64,000 nt of DNA, taken from contig JADJWE010000006.1 of the NCBI GenBank assembly GCA_016716525.1, positions 124,001-188,000 of the forward strand, written 5' to 3'. This DNA is from Candidatus Flexicrinis affinis. GTDB taxonomy: Bacteria > Chloroflexota > Anaerolineae > Aggregatilineales > Phototrophicaceae. Positions 45,103 through 52,292 of the stretch are shown piece by piece (the first letter of the stretch is position 1; every line of letters begins with the position of its first letter). Both the position numbers and the translations under genes were made by a program. Below the pieces are notes generated by a model that did not search any database, was not told the DNA's origin, and saw nothing but the letters and a program-made list of their open reading frames with translations.

Positions 45103-45946
45103 GCCGCCCTCGACGTTCGCGCGCCTGCTGCGCAACCGCAGCGGACTGGTCGGACTGCTGCTGGTCGTCGTCTATGTGGCGGTCGGTGTGTTGGGACTGC
45201 TCGGCACGACTCCCTATCCGGTCAACGAGCAGCACGTCCGCGACCGGCTGACCGGCCCCAGCGAGACGTACGCCTTCGGCACCGACTTGTTCGGCCGCGA
45301 TGTGTTCAGCCGCTTGATGAAAGGCGCGGCGAATTCGCTGCAAGTCGCCGTGCTCTCGGTGGCGATCGCCACGCTGGTTGGCACCGCTATCGGCACCGTC
45401 AGCGGCTATATCGGTGGCCTGTTCGACAACGTCGTGATGCGCATCATGGACGTGTTCTTCGCGCTGCCTGCGCTGCTGCTGGCGCTCGTGATCGTCAGCG
45501 TGTTCGGGCCGGGGGGCGGCACGACGGTGGTCGCCATTGGCATCGTCTACACGCCGATCTTCGCGCGCGTGTCGCGCGGGCCGGTGCTGGCTGTCAAGGA
45601 GATGGAATTCATCATGGCGGCGCGCTGTTTGGGGCTGTCGAACCTGCGCATCATGCTGCGCCACGTGCTGCCCAACACCCTCGCCCCGCTGATCGTGCAG
45701 GTCAGCCTCGCGCTGTCGTGGTCGCTGCTGACCGAGGCGGGCCTGAGCTTTCTCGGCCTCGGCACGCAACCGCCCGAGCCGTCGTGGGGCGTGATGCTCA
45801 GCGAGGGCCGCGCGCTGGCCGAGATGGCGCCGTGGCTGATGATTTTCCCGGCGCTGGCGATCATGCTCGGCGTGCTGGGGTTCAACCTGCTCGGCGATGG
45901 CCTGCGCGACGTGCTTGACCCGCGCCTGCGCGGCGTAAAAGCCTAA
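45086..45946 (+). CDS. ABC transporter permease, DppC/OppC type
   Basis: 286 residues with six TM helices. N-terminal RLLRNRSGLVGLLLVVVYV, then FGTDLFGRDVFSRLMKGA, the DppC signature, and the EAA loop VKEMEFIMAARCLGLSNLRI. An ATG nine bases later is an alternative start. No dppD/dppF-type ATPase gene follows; the next gene is a regulator 187 bases away, so this transporter must borrow ATPases encoded elsewhere. Confidence 0.94.
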   Translation: MDSMPKPPSTFARLLRNRSGLVGLLLVVVYVAVGVLGLLGTTPYPVNEQHVRDRLTGPSETYAFGTDLFGRDVFSRLMKGAANSLQVAVLSVAIATLVGTAIGTVSGYIGGLFDNVVMRIMDVFFALPALLLALVIVSVFGPGGGTTVVAIGIVYTPIFARVSRGPVLAVKEMEFIMAARCLGLSNLRIMLRHVLPNTLAPLIVQVSLALSWSLLTEAGLSFLGLGTQPPEPSWGVMLSEGRALAEMAPWLMIFPALAIMLGVLGFNLLGDGLRDVLDPRLRGVKA

Positions 45947-45988
45947 GGGCGAAGTTGCCAGATGTCAGTAGGCAGTTGTCAGCGACCC

Positions 45989-46016
45989 GGACACGGTAGT
46001 GCCGCGTCCCTACGAA
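45989..46016 (+). repeat. Short palindromic repeat with CTACGAA tail
   Basis: GGACACGGTAGTGCCGCGTCC is a near-perfect 21-base palindrome followed by CTACGAA. It is closely matched at 61807-61834, and half matched at 41178-41195. Flanking sequence (TGTCAGTAGGCAGTTGTCAG before, GACTCCTGATAGCTGACTCC after) is degenerate short tandem repeat, also echoed after the 61807 copy. Confidence 0.6.
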
Positions 46017-46096
46017 ATAGTCGGTTTTCCCGAAGCCTTACATCTGGCCACGGACTCCTGATAGCTGACTCCTGATTTCATACACCTCGCGTAGTG

Positions 46097-46102
46097 TATA
46101 CT
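46097..46102 (+). promoter_or_regulatory. Candidate -10 box TATACT for the regulator-dprA pair
   Basis: TATACT 31 bases before the ATG at 46133, with GAGG at 46124-46127 as ribosome-binding site. No confident -35. Confidence 0.4.
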
Positions 46103-46132
46103 CATGCGCGGGGACTGCACATTGAGGCACGT

Positions 46133-46747
46133 ATGAGCGACAACGAGTGGGTGAGCCTGCGCCGCGCGGCCGAGCTTCTCGGCGTACATCCCGCGACTGT
46201 CCGCAATTGGGCGGACAAGGGCGACCTGCCGTCGCGCCGCACGCCGGGCGGGCACCGCCGCTTTCGCGTGTCCGATCTGCAGCGCCAGATGCAAGCGGAC
46301 AGCGAACTGCAGCCCATCGAAATTCAGGTCATCCTGCAAAGCGCGCTGGGGCAGGCGCGCCTACAGGTCGGGGATGGCGATTTGGCGAACGTGCCGTGGT
46401 ACCGCGCCATGCGCGACGAGACCCGCCAGCACATGCGTGTGCAAGGCCGCGCCCTGCTGGAAGAACTGCGCGCGTTTCTCGCCGCCGGATCGCCGGACAG
46501 CGGCCTCAGCCGCGCCATCGAGATGGGCAAGCAGTATGCCGTCTCGCTGATCGAGGACGGTTTGACACTGCCTCAAGCCGTGCGCGGATTCCTGTTCTTC
46601 AGCGACTTTGTCATCAACTCCGTGCTGACGTGGTCGGAACTGACTGCGCCGCGCAGCCCGATCGAATGGGCCGCGCTGCTGCGCCATGTCAACACGTTCA
46701 TGAACACGATGCTGTTGTCGATCATCGAATACTATCAGGAAGACTGA
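46133..46747 (+). CDS. MerR-type helix-turn-helix regulator with helical C-terminal domain
   Basis: 204 residues. Residues about 5-50 form a winged HTH of the MerR/excisionase kind: SLRRAAELLGVHPATVRNWADKG, then RRTPGGHRRFRVSDLQ. The remainder is all-helical (QVILQSALGQARLQVG, EDGLTLPQAVRGFLFFSDFVINSV) and looks like a ligand or partner-binding domain of the RsbR_N/globin-like type; I cannot name the ligand. GAGG is five bases before the ATG at 46133. It lies two bases before dprA, so the two are one transcript. Confidence 0.83.
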   Translation: MSDNEWVSLRRAAELLGVHPATVRNWADKGDLPSRRTPGGHRRFRVSDLQRQMQADSELQPIEIQVILQSALGQARLQVGDGDLANVPWYRAMRDETRQHMRVQGRALLEELRAFLAAGSPDSGLSRAIEMGKQYAVSLIEDGLTLPQAVRGFLFFSDFVINSVLTWSELTAPRSPIEWAALLRHVNTFMNTMLLSIIEYYQED

Positions 46748-46749
46748 GC

Positions 46750-47616
46750 GTGGCCGACGCCGCGTGGGTGGCCCTGAGCGTCATTCGCGGCCTCGGGGGT
46801 AAGACGCTGCGTGCGCTGATCGACCGTTTCGGCGCGCCCGACGCGATCCTCGGCGCGTCGGCCAGCGATCTGCGCCGCGTACGCGGAATCGGCCCAGCGC
46901 TCAGCGCGGCAATCACCGCCGTCGACCTGCCGGAAGTCGAGCGCGCGCTGGCACGCTGGCAGGATCGCGGCGTCCGCATTGTGGCATCGGACGACCCTGA
47001 GTACCCCGCTGCGCTTCGTACACTCGACGACGCTCCACCAACATTATTCATCAGAGGCCATTGGCCGTGCCTGACCGAACGCGCTGTCGCCATCGTAGGG
47101 ACGCGCACCGCCTCCCCCGACGCGCTCGCGCTCGCCCAACGCGTTGCCGGCGATCTGGCGGAACAGGGGGTCACGGTCGTCAGCGGGCTGGCGCTCGGTA
47201 TCGACTCGGCCGCGCACATCGGGGCACTTGCGACGACCCGCGGCGTCACCGCGGCGGTGCTGGGCAGCGGACTGCTCGACATCTATCCGCCGCAGAACGC
47301 AGGACTCGCCGCCGCGATTGAACGGCGCGGGGCGCTCGTGTGCGAAATCCGGCCGGATTCACGCGTGAATACGCCGGCGCTCGTCGCGCGAAACCGCATC
47401 ATCAGCGGGCTGAGCCAATGCGTCCTCGTCGTGCAGACCGACGCTGACGGCGGGGCACTGCACGCCGCCCGTGCGGCGATTGCGCAAGGGCGGCGCGTGT
47501 GCTTCGTGGACGATCCGCTGGGCAACGCCGACACCGGGCGCGGCATCGACGCGCTGCGTGAACTGGGTGCCGATCCCCTGCCGCCCGGCCTGTCGATCGA
47601 TGCCCTGCTGGGCTAA
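46750..47616 (+). CDS. dprA: DNA processing protein DprA (short form)
   Basis: 288 residues from GTG 46750. An N-terminal SAM/HhH-like helical region (SVIRGLGGKTLRALIDRFG; LRRVRGIGPALSAAI) is followed by the Rossmann-type DprA core: RAVAIVGTRTASPDALALAQ, VTVVSGLALGIDSAAHIGAL, AVLGSGLLDIYPPQNAGL, RNRIISGLSQCVLVVQT. DprA binds incoming single-stranded DNA and loads RecA during transformation and recombination. The C-terminal winged-helix domain common in longer members (about 360 residues) is absent; the protein ends shortly after the core. No smf-topA or com genes are adjacent. Confidence 0.92.
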   Translation: MADAAWVALSVIRGLGGKTLRALIDRFGAPDAILGASASDLRRVRGIGPALSAAITAVDLPEVERALARWQDRGVRIVASDDPEYPAALRTLDDAPPTLFIRGHWPCLTERAVAIVGTRTASPDALALAQRVAGDLAEQGVTVVSGLALGIDSAAHIGALATTRGVTAAVLGSGLLDIYPPQNAGLAAAIERRGALVCEIRPDSRVNTPALVARNRIISGLSQCVLVVQTDADGGALHAARAAIAQGRRVCFVDDPLGNADTGRGIDALRELGADPLPPGLSIDALLG

Positions 47617-47654
47617 GCGCGTAAATGAGAATCGTGCAGAGGCTTCGCCTCCGC

Positions 47655-47782
47655 ACCTCCACAAGGGGTTGACACCCCTTGACCCCGTTACTGCGAACTC
47701 GGCACGCGAGCGTGCCGAGTTCGCGGAAATGGGAGTCCAGAGGGCGCAAGCCTTCTGGCGGGGTTTGGGGCAGCGCCCCAAA
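47655..47782 (-). repeat. Structured interspersed repeat, copy B
   Basis: Reverse-oriented, nearly full-length match to copy A: GGGGCGCTGCCCC hairpin, CCAGAAGGCTTGCGCCCTCTGG, variable core (here CGAACTCGGCACG-CTCG-CGTGCCGAGTTCG, a perfect 13-bp stem), CGCAGTAACGGGGTC, CAAGGGG-TGTCAA-CCCCTTG. It is extended beyond 47655 by another hairpin GCGGAGGCGAAGCCTCTGC-like. It lies between the convergent dprA and MFS genes. Confidence 0.85.
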
Positions 47783-47790
47783 GCAGATGG

Positions 47791-49128
47791 CTAGACTGTC
47801 GTGCGCGGTTCGCGGATGAGGATGGCCGCTGCGCCGACGATCACAGCCATCACCGCGGCGCCGGCCAAGTAGGGGGCCGTCGCGCCGATGGACTGAAACA
47901 GCACGCCGGCCAGCAGTGGCGCGGCAGCGTTCGCCAGGCTGACCATGGCGGCCGATGCGCCAAGCGACTGCCCGTAGCGCGCGTCGCCGGCGCGTTGGGT
48001 GATCAGCGTGTTGATCGCCGGGCGGACCAGCCCTGCGCCGAGCGCGACCGGGACGACTCCCACGATCAGCCACACGACGGCGCCGATGCCCCGGTTGGAC
48101 TCGGGTGGAAGGGGCACTTGCAGCGTCCCGATCACGGACTCGGTTGCGGTCGGCGCCAGCGAGGCGATCTCGCGCTCGGCGATTCGCGTGATGTAGAACG
48201 GGTGCGCCTGCTGCGGTGTGAATGCCAGCACGAACAGGCCGATCGTGAGGGCAGCGAGTGCGATCAACATCAGGTTACGCGCGCCGTAGCGGCGCGCCAG
48301 CTTGCCGATCCCGCGCGCCTGCACGCCAACCAGCAGCAACCCGACCCAAATGAACAGCAGCGCGTTGGCCTGCCCCAACATGCCGGCGCGGTTGAGCGTG
48401 AACAACCCGAGCGTCGCCTCGAAACCGAAGAACACGACCTGCTGCGCGAACATCAGCACAAGCAGCGCCGTAAAGCGCCGGTCGCTCAGCAAGCTGAACG
48501 CGGCCAGCGGCGAACGCGTGACCGACGTCCCCCGCCCGCGCCTGTCCGGTGGCAGCGTTTCCTTGAACGCGAAGACGGTGATCAGAATCGAGATGAACGA
48601 ATACGCCGCGGCGATGAAGGCTGGCAGGGCGAGGCTGTCGACCGCTTCAAGCGAGGCGATGGCGATCGCCGGACCAAGCAGGAAGCCGAACCCGAACGCC
48701 GCGCCGGTCACGCCGAGCCCTTGCGCGCGTGTCGAATCGTCGGTGATGTCGGCCATCGCAGCCTGCGCGGTGGCGAGATTGGCGCCGAACAGGCCGTCGA
48801 ACACGCGCGAGATCACCACCATCGTCAACGACTGCGCCAGACCGAGCATGACGAAGCTGATACACGTCGTGATCTGACTGATGATCAGCAGCGGTTTACG
48901 GCCGAAGCGGTCGCTGAGCGCGCCCATCACCGGCACACCGACCAACTGCGCCAGCGGGAACGCCGCCGCGGTCAGCAGCACTTCGAGCGGCGACGCGCCG
49001 AATACCGCCGCGTACAGATGCAGCAGCGGAAGGATGATCGTCAGCCCGAGCACGTCGACGAACGTCAGCGCAAAGATCGGCAGCCAACGGTCGACCGTCA
49101 GGCCGGGCCGCGGGGTTTCGGCGGTCAT
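47791..49128 (-). CDS. Major facilitator superfamily transporter, TetA-like drug efflux
   Basis: 445 residues, twelve TM helices. Opens with FALTFVDVLGLTIILPLLH and carries the MFS motif A GALSDRFGRKPLLII after TM2, then VFDGLFGANLATAQAAMADI with a motif C-like GAAFGFGFLLGPAIA in TM5, as in class TetA antiporters. The substrate cannot be told from sequence. ATG 49128 overlaps the stop of the exonuclease gene by four bases; the frame extends upstream but within that gene. Confidence 0.9.
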   Translation of the reverse strand: MTAETPRPGLTVDRWLPIFALTFVDVLGLTIILPLLHLYAAVFGASPLEVLLTAAAFPLAQLVGVPVMGALSDRFGRKPLLIISQITTCISFVMLGLAQSLTMVVISRVFDGLFGANLATAQAAMADITDDSTRAQGLGVTGAAFGFGFLLGPAIAIASLEAVDSLALPAFIAAAYSFISILITVFAFKETLPPDRRGRGTSVTRSPLAAFSLLSDRRFTALLVLMFAQQVVFFGFEATLGLFTLNRAGMLGQANALLFIWVGLLLVGVQARGIGKLARRYGARNLMLIALAALTIGLFVLAFTPQQAHPFYITRIAEREIASLAPTATESVIGTLQVPLPPESNRGIGAVVWLIVGVVPVALGAGLVRPAINTLITQRAGDARYGQSLGASAAMVSLANAAAPLLAGVLFQSIGATAPYLAGAAVMAVIVGAAAILIREPRTTV

Positions 49129-49727
49129 AGAACGGGGCGGTCTTTCTTGGGCAACGTGAGGAAAAGCGCGGCGAGGCCGTAGGTCTGGCACAGAATCTGC
49201 ACGATCCGCGCCGTATTGTAGGCGTCGTCACCGCCGCGGTGATGCGTGCCGTCGAACGGCAGAGCAAGGTGTTCGAGCGCGCTGCGCAGGCCGACTCCTT
49301 GCTTGCGTTTGGTCAACCGCGCATAAACGCGCTTGAGGTTGGCGTGATGCGTGCCGAACGGATACGGCACGGCGTCGGCGGTGCACTGGGCCTCGAACAG
49401 CTTACGGTCGAAGCTGCCCCAACTGCCCCACATGCGCTCAGCCGAGCAGAACCGCTCGCTCAGCCACGCGCATCCCTCGGCAAGACCCATACCACCGGCA
49501 GCCATCTCCGGCGTGATGTGTGTGAGTTCGGTGCAGAAGGCACTGATCTCGCTGGTCGCTGGCTTGATCAGCACCGAATCCCGCGCGGTGATTTCAAACG
49601 ACGTGAGATCGAGCGCGCTAACGCCGATCTCGATAATCTCGATACGTTGTCCGTCAGGCGGGGGGCCGCGCCAGCATGTCGCTTCGAGATCGACGATCAC
49701 CAGTTGGTCAAGGAGCAGTGTCATCAT
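49125..49727 (-). CDS. DEDDh-type 3'-5' exonuclease
   Basis: 200 residues (an adjacent second ATG at 49724 would shorten it by one). The exonuclease motifs are clear: Exo I IVDLEATCW (Asp13, Glu15), CTELTHITPEM, Exo II SWGSFDRKLFEAQC, and Exo III HHRGGDDAYNTARI with the DEDDh His and Asp. The CTELTHIT phrase places it with the ERI1/KapD-like inhibitor-type group, single-domain exonucleases acting on RNA or DNA 3' ends. It is co-transcribed and overlapping with the MFS gene. Confidence 0.88.
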   Translation of the reverse strand: MMTLLLDQLVIVDLEATCWRGPPPDGQRIEIIEIGVSALDLTSFEITARDSVLIKPATSEISAFCTELTHITPEMAAGGMGLAEGCAWLSERFCSAERMWGSWGSFDRKLFEAQCTADAVPYPFGTHHANLKRVYARLTKRKQGVGLRSALEHLALPFDGTHHRGGDDAYNTARIVQILCQTYGLAALFLTLPKKDRPVL

Positions 49728-49790
49728 TAGCCTGCCAGAATCCGGGCAGACTCTACCACAAGGCGGCGCTGAGAGATACGCCGGCGCGGC

Positions 49791-51005
49791 TCAATCGTCG
49801 AGGATGTCGTGGTTGGTCTCTTCGCCTACAGGTTCAAGCCAGACTTGAAGCGCGTGGTCTTGGCGCGTGAAGTTGCAGCCGTGATTTGGCGGATCCGATA
49901 TCGGCGCGCCCAGCGGGATCAGGCGCACGCGAAGCTGTTCGGTGCCCGGCTCGCCGATCGCATGCCAACGGTCGAGCATGTCCTGCGCGACCAAGAACGC
50001 GTCCGACCCGGCGAAAGTGTGGCACTTGCCGCCACCTTGATACGGGACGAATGCGGCGCTGGCGGGGCTGAGTACGGCATATCCGCCGCCTGCATCCATG
50101 CCGTAGGCCTGCTGCCCTTCACTGATGAAGTAGGTCGCCAGAACGATGTCATCGGGGGCGTTGAGCATGGTGTACGGCATGACGCCCGACCAGATTTGTT
50201 CGCTGGTCAACGGCTGGCTGAGGAAGTTGATCTCCTGATCTGCGCTGAGCAGCAGATGCAAGCTCGCGCCGTCGATCTCGTCGGCGTCCAGCGACCACAT
50301 GACCAGCGCGCTGCTGGCGACCTGTCGCACGAAATTCGGCACGGCGGAGGTGCCGCGCATCAGCACGAAGCGGCACGGCAGGTTTTCCGAGCTGTACAGC
50401 GAGCCGTCTTTGAGCACGTCGAACGCAGCCGACACCTGCCCGGCGTGGACCTGAATCGGCGTGACGAGCCTCCCGCGTGGCTTAAGCTGGCGCACCCACG
50501 CCTGCGGGACATCCCACACGGTTGCCGTACAGATAATGCGATCGTAGGCCGCACGCGGCGCGTAACCCGATGCGCCGTCGCTGGTGACCACCTGCACGCT
50601 GCCATACCCTGCGCGGGCCAAGTTCTCGCGCGCCTGCTCCGCGATGTCTTGATCCAGCTCCAACGATGTAACGTGTCCTTCGGTCCCGACAAGCGCCTTC
50701 ATCAAGGCGGCGTTGTAGCCCGACCCGGTGCCAATCTCCAACACGTTCATGCCGGGCTTCAGCATCAGTTGATTGAGCATCTGCGCCATCATGGTCGGCT
50801 GGCTGGACGAGCTGATCGCCGCGCCGGTCGGGTCGCGCTTGATAATGATCGCCCGGTCGGCATACACTTCGTCCGGGTCGAGGTCGGGCAGGAAGTATGC
50901 GCGTGACACGGTCTTGAACGCAGCACGAACACGTGCATCGTGCAGCACGCCGCTGTTCTCGAGCTGTTTGATCAGGGCAGCCGTATCCGGCTTAATACCA
51001 CGCAC
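49791..51005 (-). CDS. PCMT-type (protein-L-isoaspartate O-methyltransferase-like) methyltransferase with C-terminal domain
   Basis: 404 residues from GTG 51005, AAGGAAG five bases upstream. The first 210 residues match PCMT: SRAYFLPDLDPDEVYADRAI, ISSSSQPTMMAQMLNQL, AdoMet motif I VLEIGTGSGYNAALM, SLELDQDIAEQARENLA, then DRIICTATVWDVPQAW. PCMT repairs isoaspartyl residues, but longer relatives modify other protein carboxylates. Residues about 215-404 are an extra domain (RFVLMRGTSAVPNFVRQVAS ... GYAVLSPASAAFVPYQGGGK) seen in PCMT-like proteins of actinobacteria. Last gene of the ubiquitin-like operon, overlapping the Pro-rich gene by 14 bases. Confidence 0.88.
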   Translation of the reverse strand: MRGIKPDTAALIKQLENSGVLHDARVRAAFKTVSRAYFLPDLDPDEVYADRAIIIKRDPTGAAISSSSQPTMMAQMLNQLMLKPGMNVLEIGTGSGYNAALMKALVGTEGHVTSLELDQDIAEQARENLARAGYGSVQVVTSDGASGYAPRAAYDRIICTATVWDVPQAWVRQLKPRGRLVTPIQVHAGQVSAAFDVLKDGSLYSSENLPCRFVLMRGTSAVPNFVRQVASSALVMWSLDADEIDGASLHLLLSADQEINFLSQPLTSEQIWSGVMPYTMLNAPDDIVLATYFISEGQQAYGMDAGGGYAVLSPASAAFVPYQGGGKCHTFAGSDAFLVAQDMLDRWHAIGEPGTEQLRVRLIPLGAPISDPPNHGCNFTRQDHALQVWLEPVGEETNHDILDD

Positions 51006-51378
51006 GGCGCTTCCTTAGGGTGACGCCCGCATCCGCTTGACTGGCCCGACGCGCCGTGCGCACGCGGCCCATCGCGTCGATGTGCACCTGCCCCGCGTTT
51101 TGAAGGCGTGCGAATTCATCCGGCGTGATGACCGGCGCAGGCTCGCCGCCCAAACGTTCGAGCCGCGCGCTCATGTCGTCCACCGGCGCTTCAGGCTGCG
51201 GGGGCAGCGTGGCGCGGCTTTCGACAGCCGGCGGTTCGGGCATCGCTTGGGGCGCTGCCGGGGGTTGGCTGGCAGCAGAAGGTGTGCCTGTCGGCGGCGT
51301 CTCCTCGATGAAGTTGTCATCGAACGCCTCGCCTTCGGGCGGCGTCGGTGGGGTGAGTTCCGGCATGTTATCGGGCAT
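50992..51378 (-). CDS. Small Pro/Glu-rich protein in the ubiquitin-like operon
   Basis: 128 residues from ATG 51378, with AGGAGG four bases upstream. Residues 1-68 are low complexity and rich in Pro, Glu and Ala, with no predicted fold. A short helix about 69-77 (MSARLERLG) and TPDEFARLQNAGQVHIDAMG precede a basic tail ending RKRRAWY. The C-terminus is not the Gly-Gly of a classical ubiquitin-like modifier and no beta-grasp pattern is obvious. I do not recognise it. It lies between the E1-like gene (gap of eight bases) and the PCMT-type gene (overlap of 14), so it is firmly part of the unit and may be an adaptor, substrate or unprocessed modifier. Confidence 0.75.
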   Translation of the reverse strand: MPDNMPELTPPTPPEGEAFDDNFIEETPPTGTPSAASQPPAAPQAMPEPPAVESRATLPPQPEAPVDDMSARLERLGGEPAPVITPDEFARLQNAGQVHIDAMGRVRTARRASQADAGVTLRKRRAWY

Positions 51379-51386
51379 ACGGCCTC

Positions 51387-52292
51387 CTATTCGTCCCGCA
51401 GGCGGCGATCCGCCTCGGCCGTTTCGATCGTAATATCGCCTGCCTGTGCGGCCAAATCCTCGAGGCTGAGCGGCGCTTCGCTCACGTCCTGCAAGCGGTC
51501 GCCACACACCAGACACTTCGGGTCGCGCGCGATGTTGACCCACAGCGCGCCGTGCGGCAGGGTGGTCTGTCCTTCGATAATCTCGAGCGCGGCGTTTGCC
51601 ATCACCAGCGTGTTGGCCGGAAGCGGCGGCCGCGACCCGGGAAGCAGCAGCGTCAGCGCCACATCGGCCTGCGCCGCAGCGATCCGCACGACATGGATCC
51701 ACAACCCCGGCTCCGCCTTGAGCGTGCCGTCCTCGCCGATCTGGCCGTAGTCCAGTTCTTCGACCGGGCCGGCGCTCAGGCCTTCGCGCAGTTCGGCGGC
51801 CCAACACGCATAACACGGGCCGTCGTAGGGGCGGATCACGCAGACGTCGCCACCCTCGCCGCGGGCGTAGACCCCGGCATAGACGGCAGGCAGATTGCGC
51901 GCCAGCGCCATCTCGTTTAGATGATACTTCATCCCTTCGCCGTCGACACCGACAATCATCAGGTCGGCGCCGTCGAGCGCGTCGGCGTGGTCGGCAATGT
52001 CTCCAGCGACGACACGCACCTGCGCATCGGGGTTGCGCTGCGCGATCAGGTCCGCCACCGCCTGCGCCTTGTTGACGCCAAGATAGCGCGCGTCGGCCAC
52101 GTGCCGCACAACGTTCGGCTGTTCAAGGTCTTCCATGTCGACCAGCGTGAACCGGCCAACACCGCTCATGGCGAGGCTAAGCGCGACGAATCCACCGCCA
52201 GACCCGACCCCCACGACCACGACGTGCGCTTGCGCAAGCCGATGTAGGCCATCGCTGCCGATCAATCGCTCGACGCGATCCCACGCGGTCAT
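51387..52292 (-). CDS. E1-like ThiF/MoeB/HesA family adenylyltransferase
   Basis: 301 residues. Rossmann-type nucleotide site VVVVGVGSGGGFVALSL (about 24-40), then TLVDMEDLEQPNVVRHV with Asp52, Asn60 and Arg63, and LGVNKAQAV with Lys75, the standard adenylation residues; Asp117 lies in VGVDG. Two CxxC pairs, Cys160/163 (GPCYACW) and Cys260/263 (DPKCLVCG), should bind zinc. Cys151 is the other candidate thiol. E1-like enzymes adenylate the C-terminus of ubiquitin-like proteins. It overlaps the JAB gene by four bases (ATGA) and is expressed with E2-like and JAB-like genes, which points to protein conjugation and not simply thiamine or molybdopterin sulphur transfer. Confidence 0.92.
   Translation of the reverse strand: MTAWDRVERLIGSDGLHRLAQAHVVVVGVGSGGGFVALSLAMSGVGRFTLVDMEDLEQPNVVRHVADARYLGVNKAQAVADLIAQRNPDAQVRVVAGDIADHADALDGADLMIVGVDGEGMKYHLNEMALARNLPAVYAGVYARGEGGDVCVIRPYDGPCYACWAAELREGLSAGPVEELDYGQIGEDGTLKAEPGLWIHVVRIAAAQADVALTLLLPGSRPPLPANTLVMANAALEIIEGQTTLPHGALWVNIARDPKCLVCGDRLQDVSEAPLSLEDLAAQAGDITIETAEADRRLRDE

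Noticed and set aside
47080..47110. CGTAGGGACGCG string resembling the short palindromic repeat tail
   Set aside because: It lies inside dprA and encodes the conserved IVGTRTAS motif; the likeness is chance.
50992..51816. Longer reading of the Pro-rich gene from 51816
   Set aside because: The extra N-terminal part is antisense-like Arg/Gly-rich translation over the E1 gene; AGGAGG before 51378 fixes the start.
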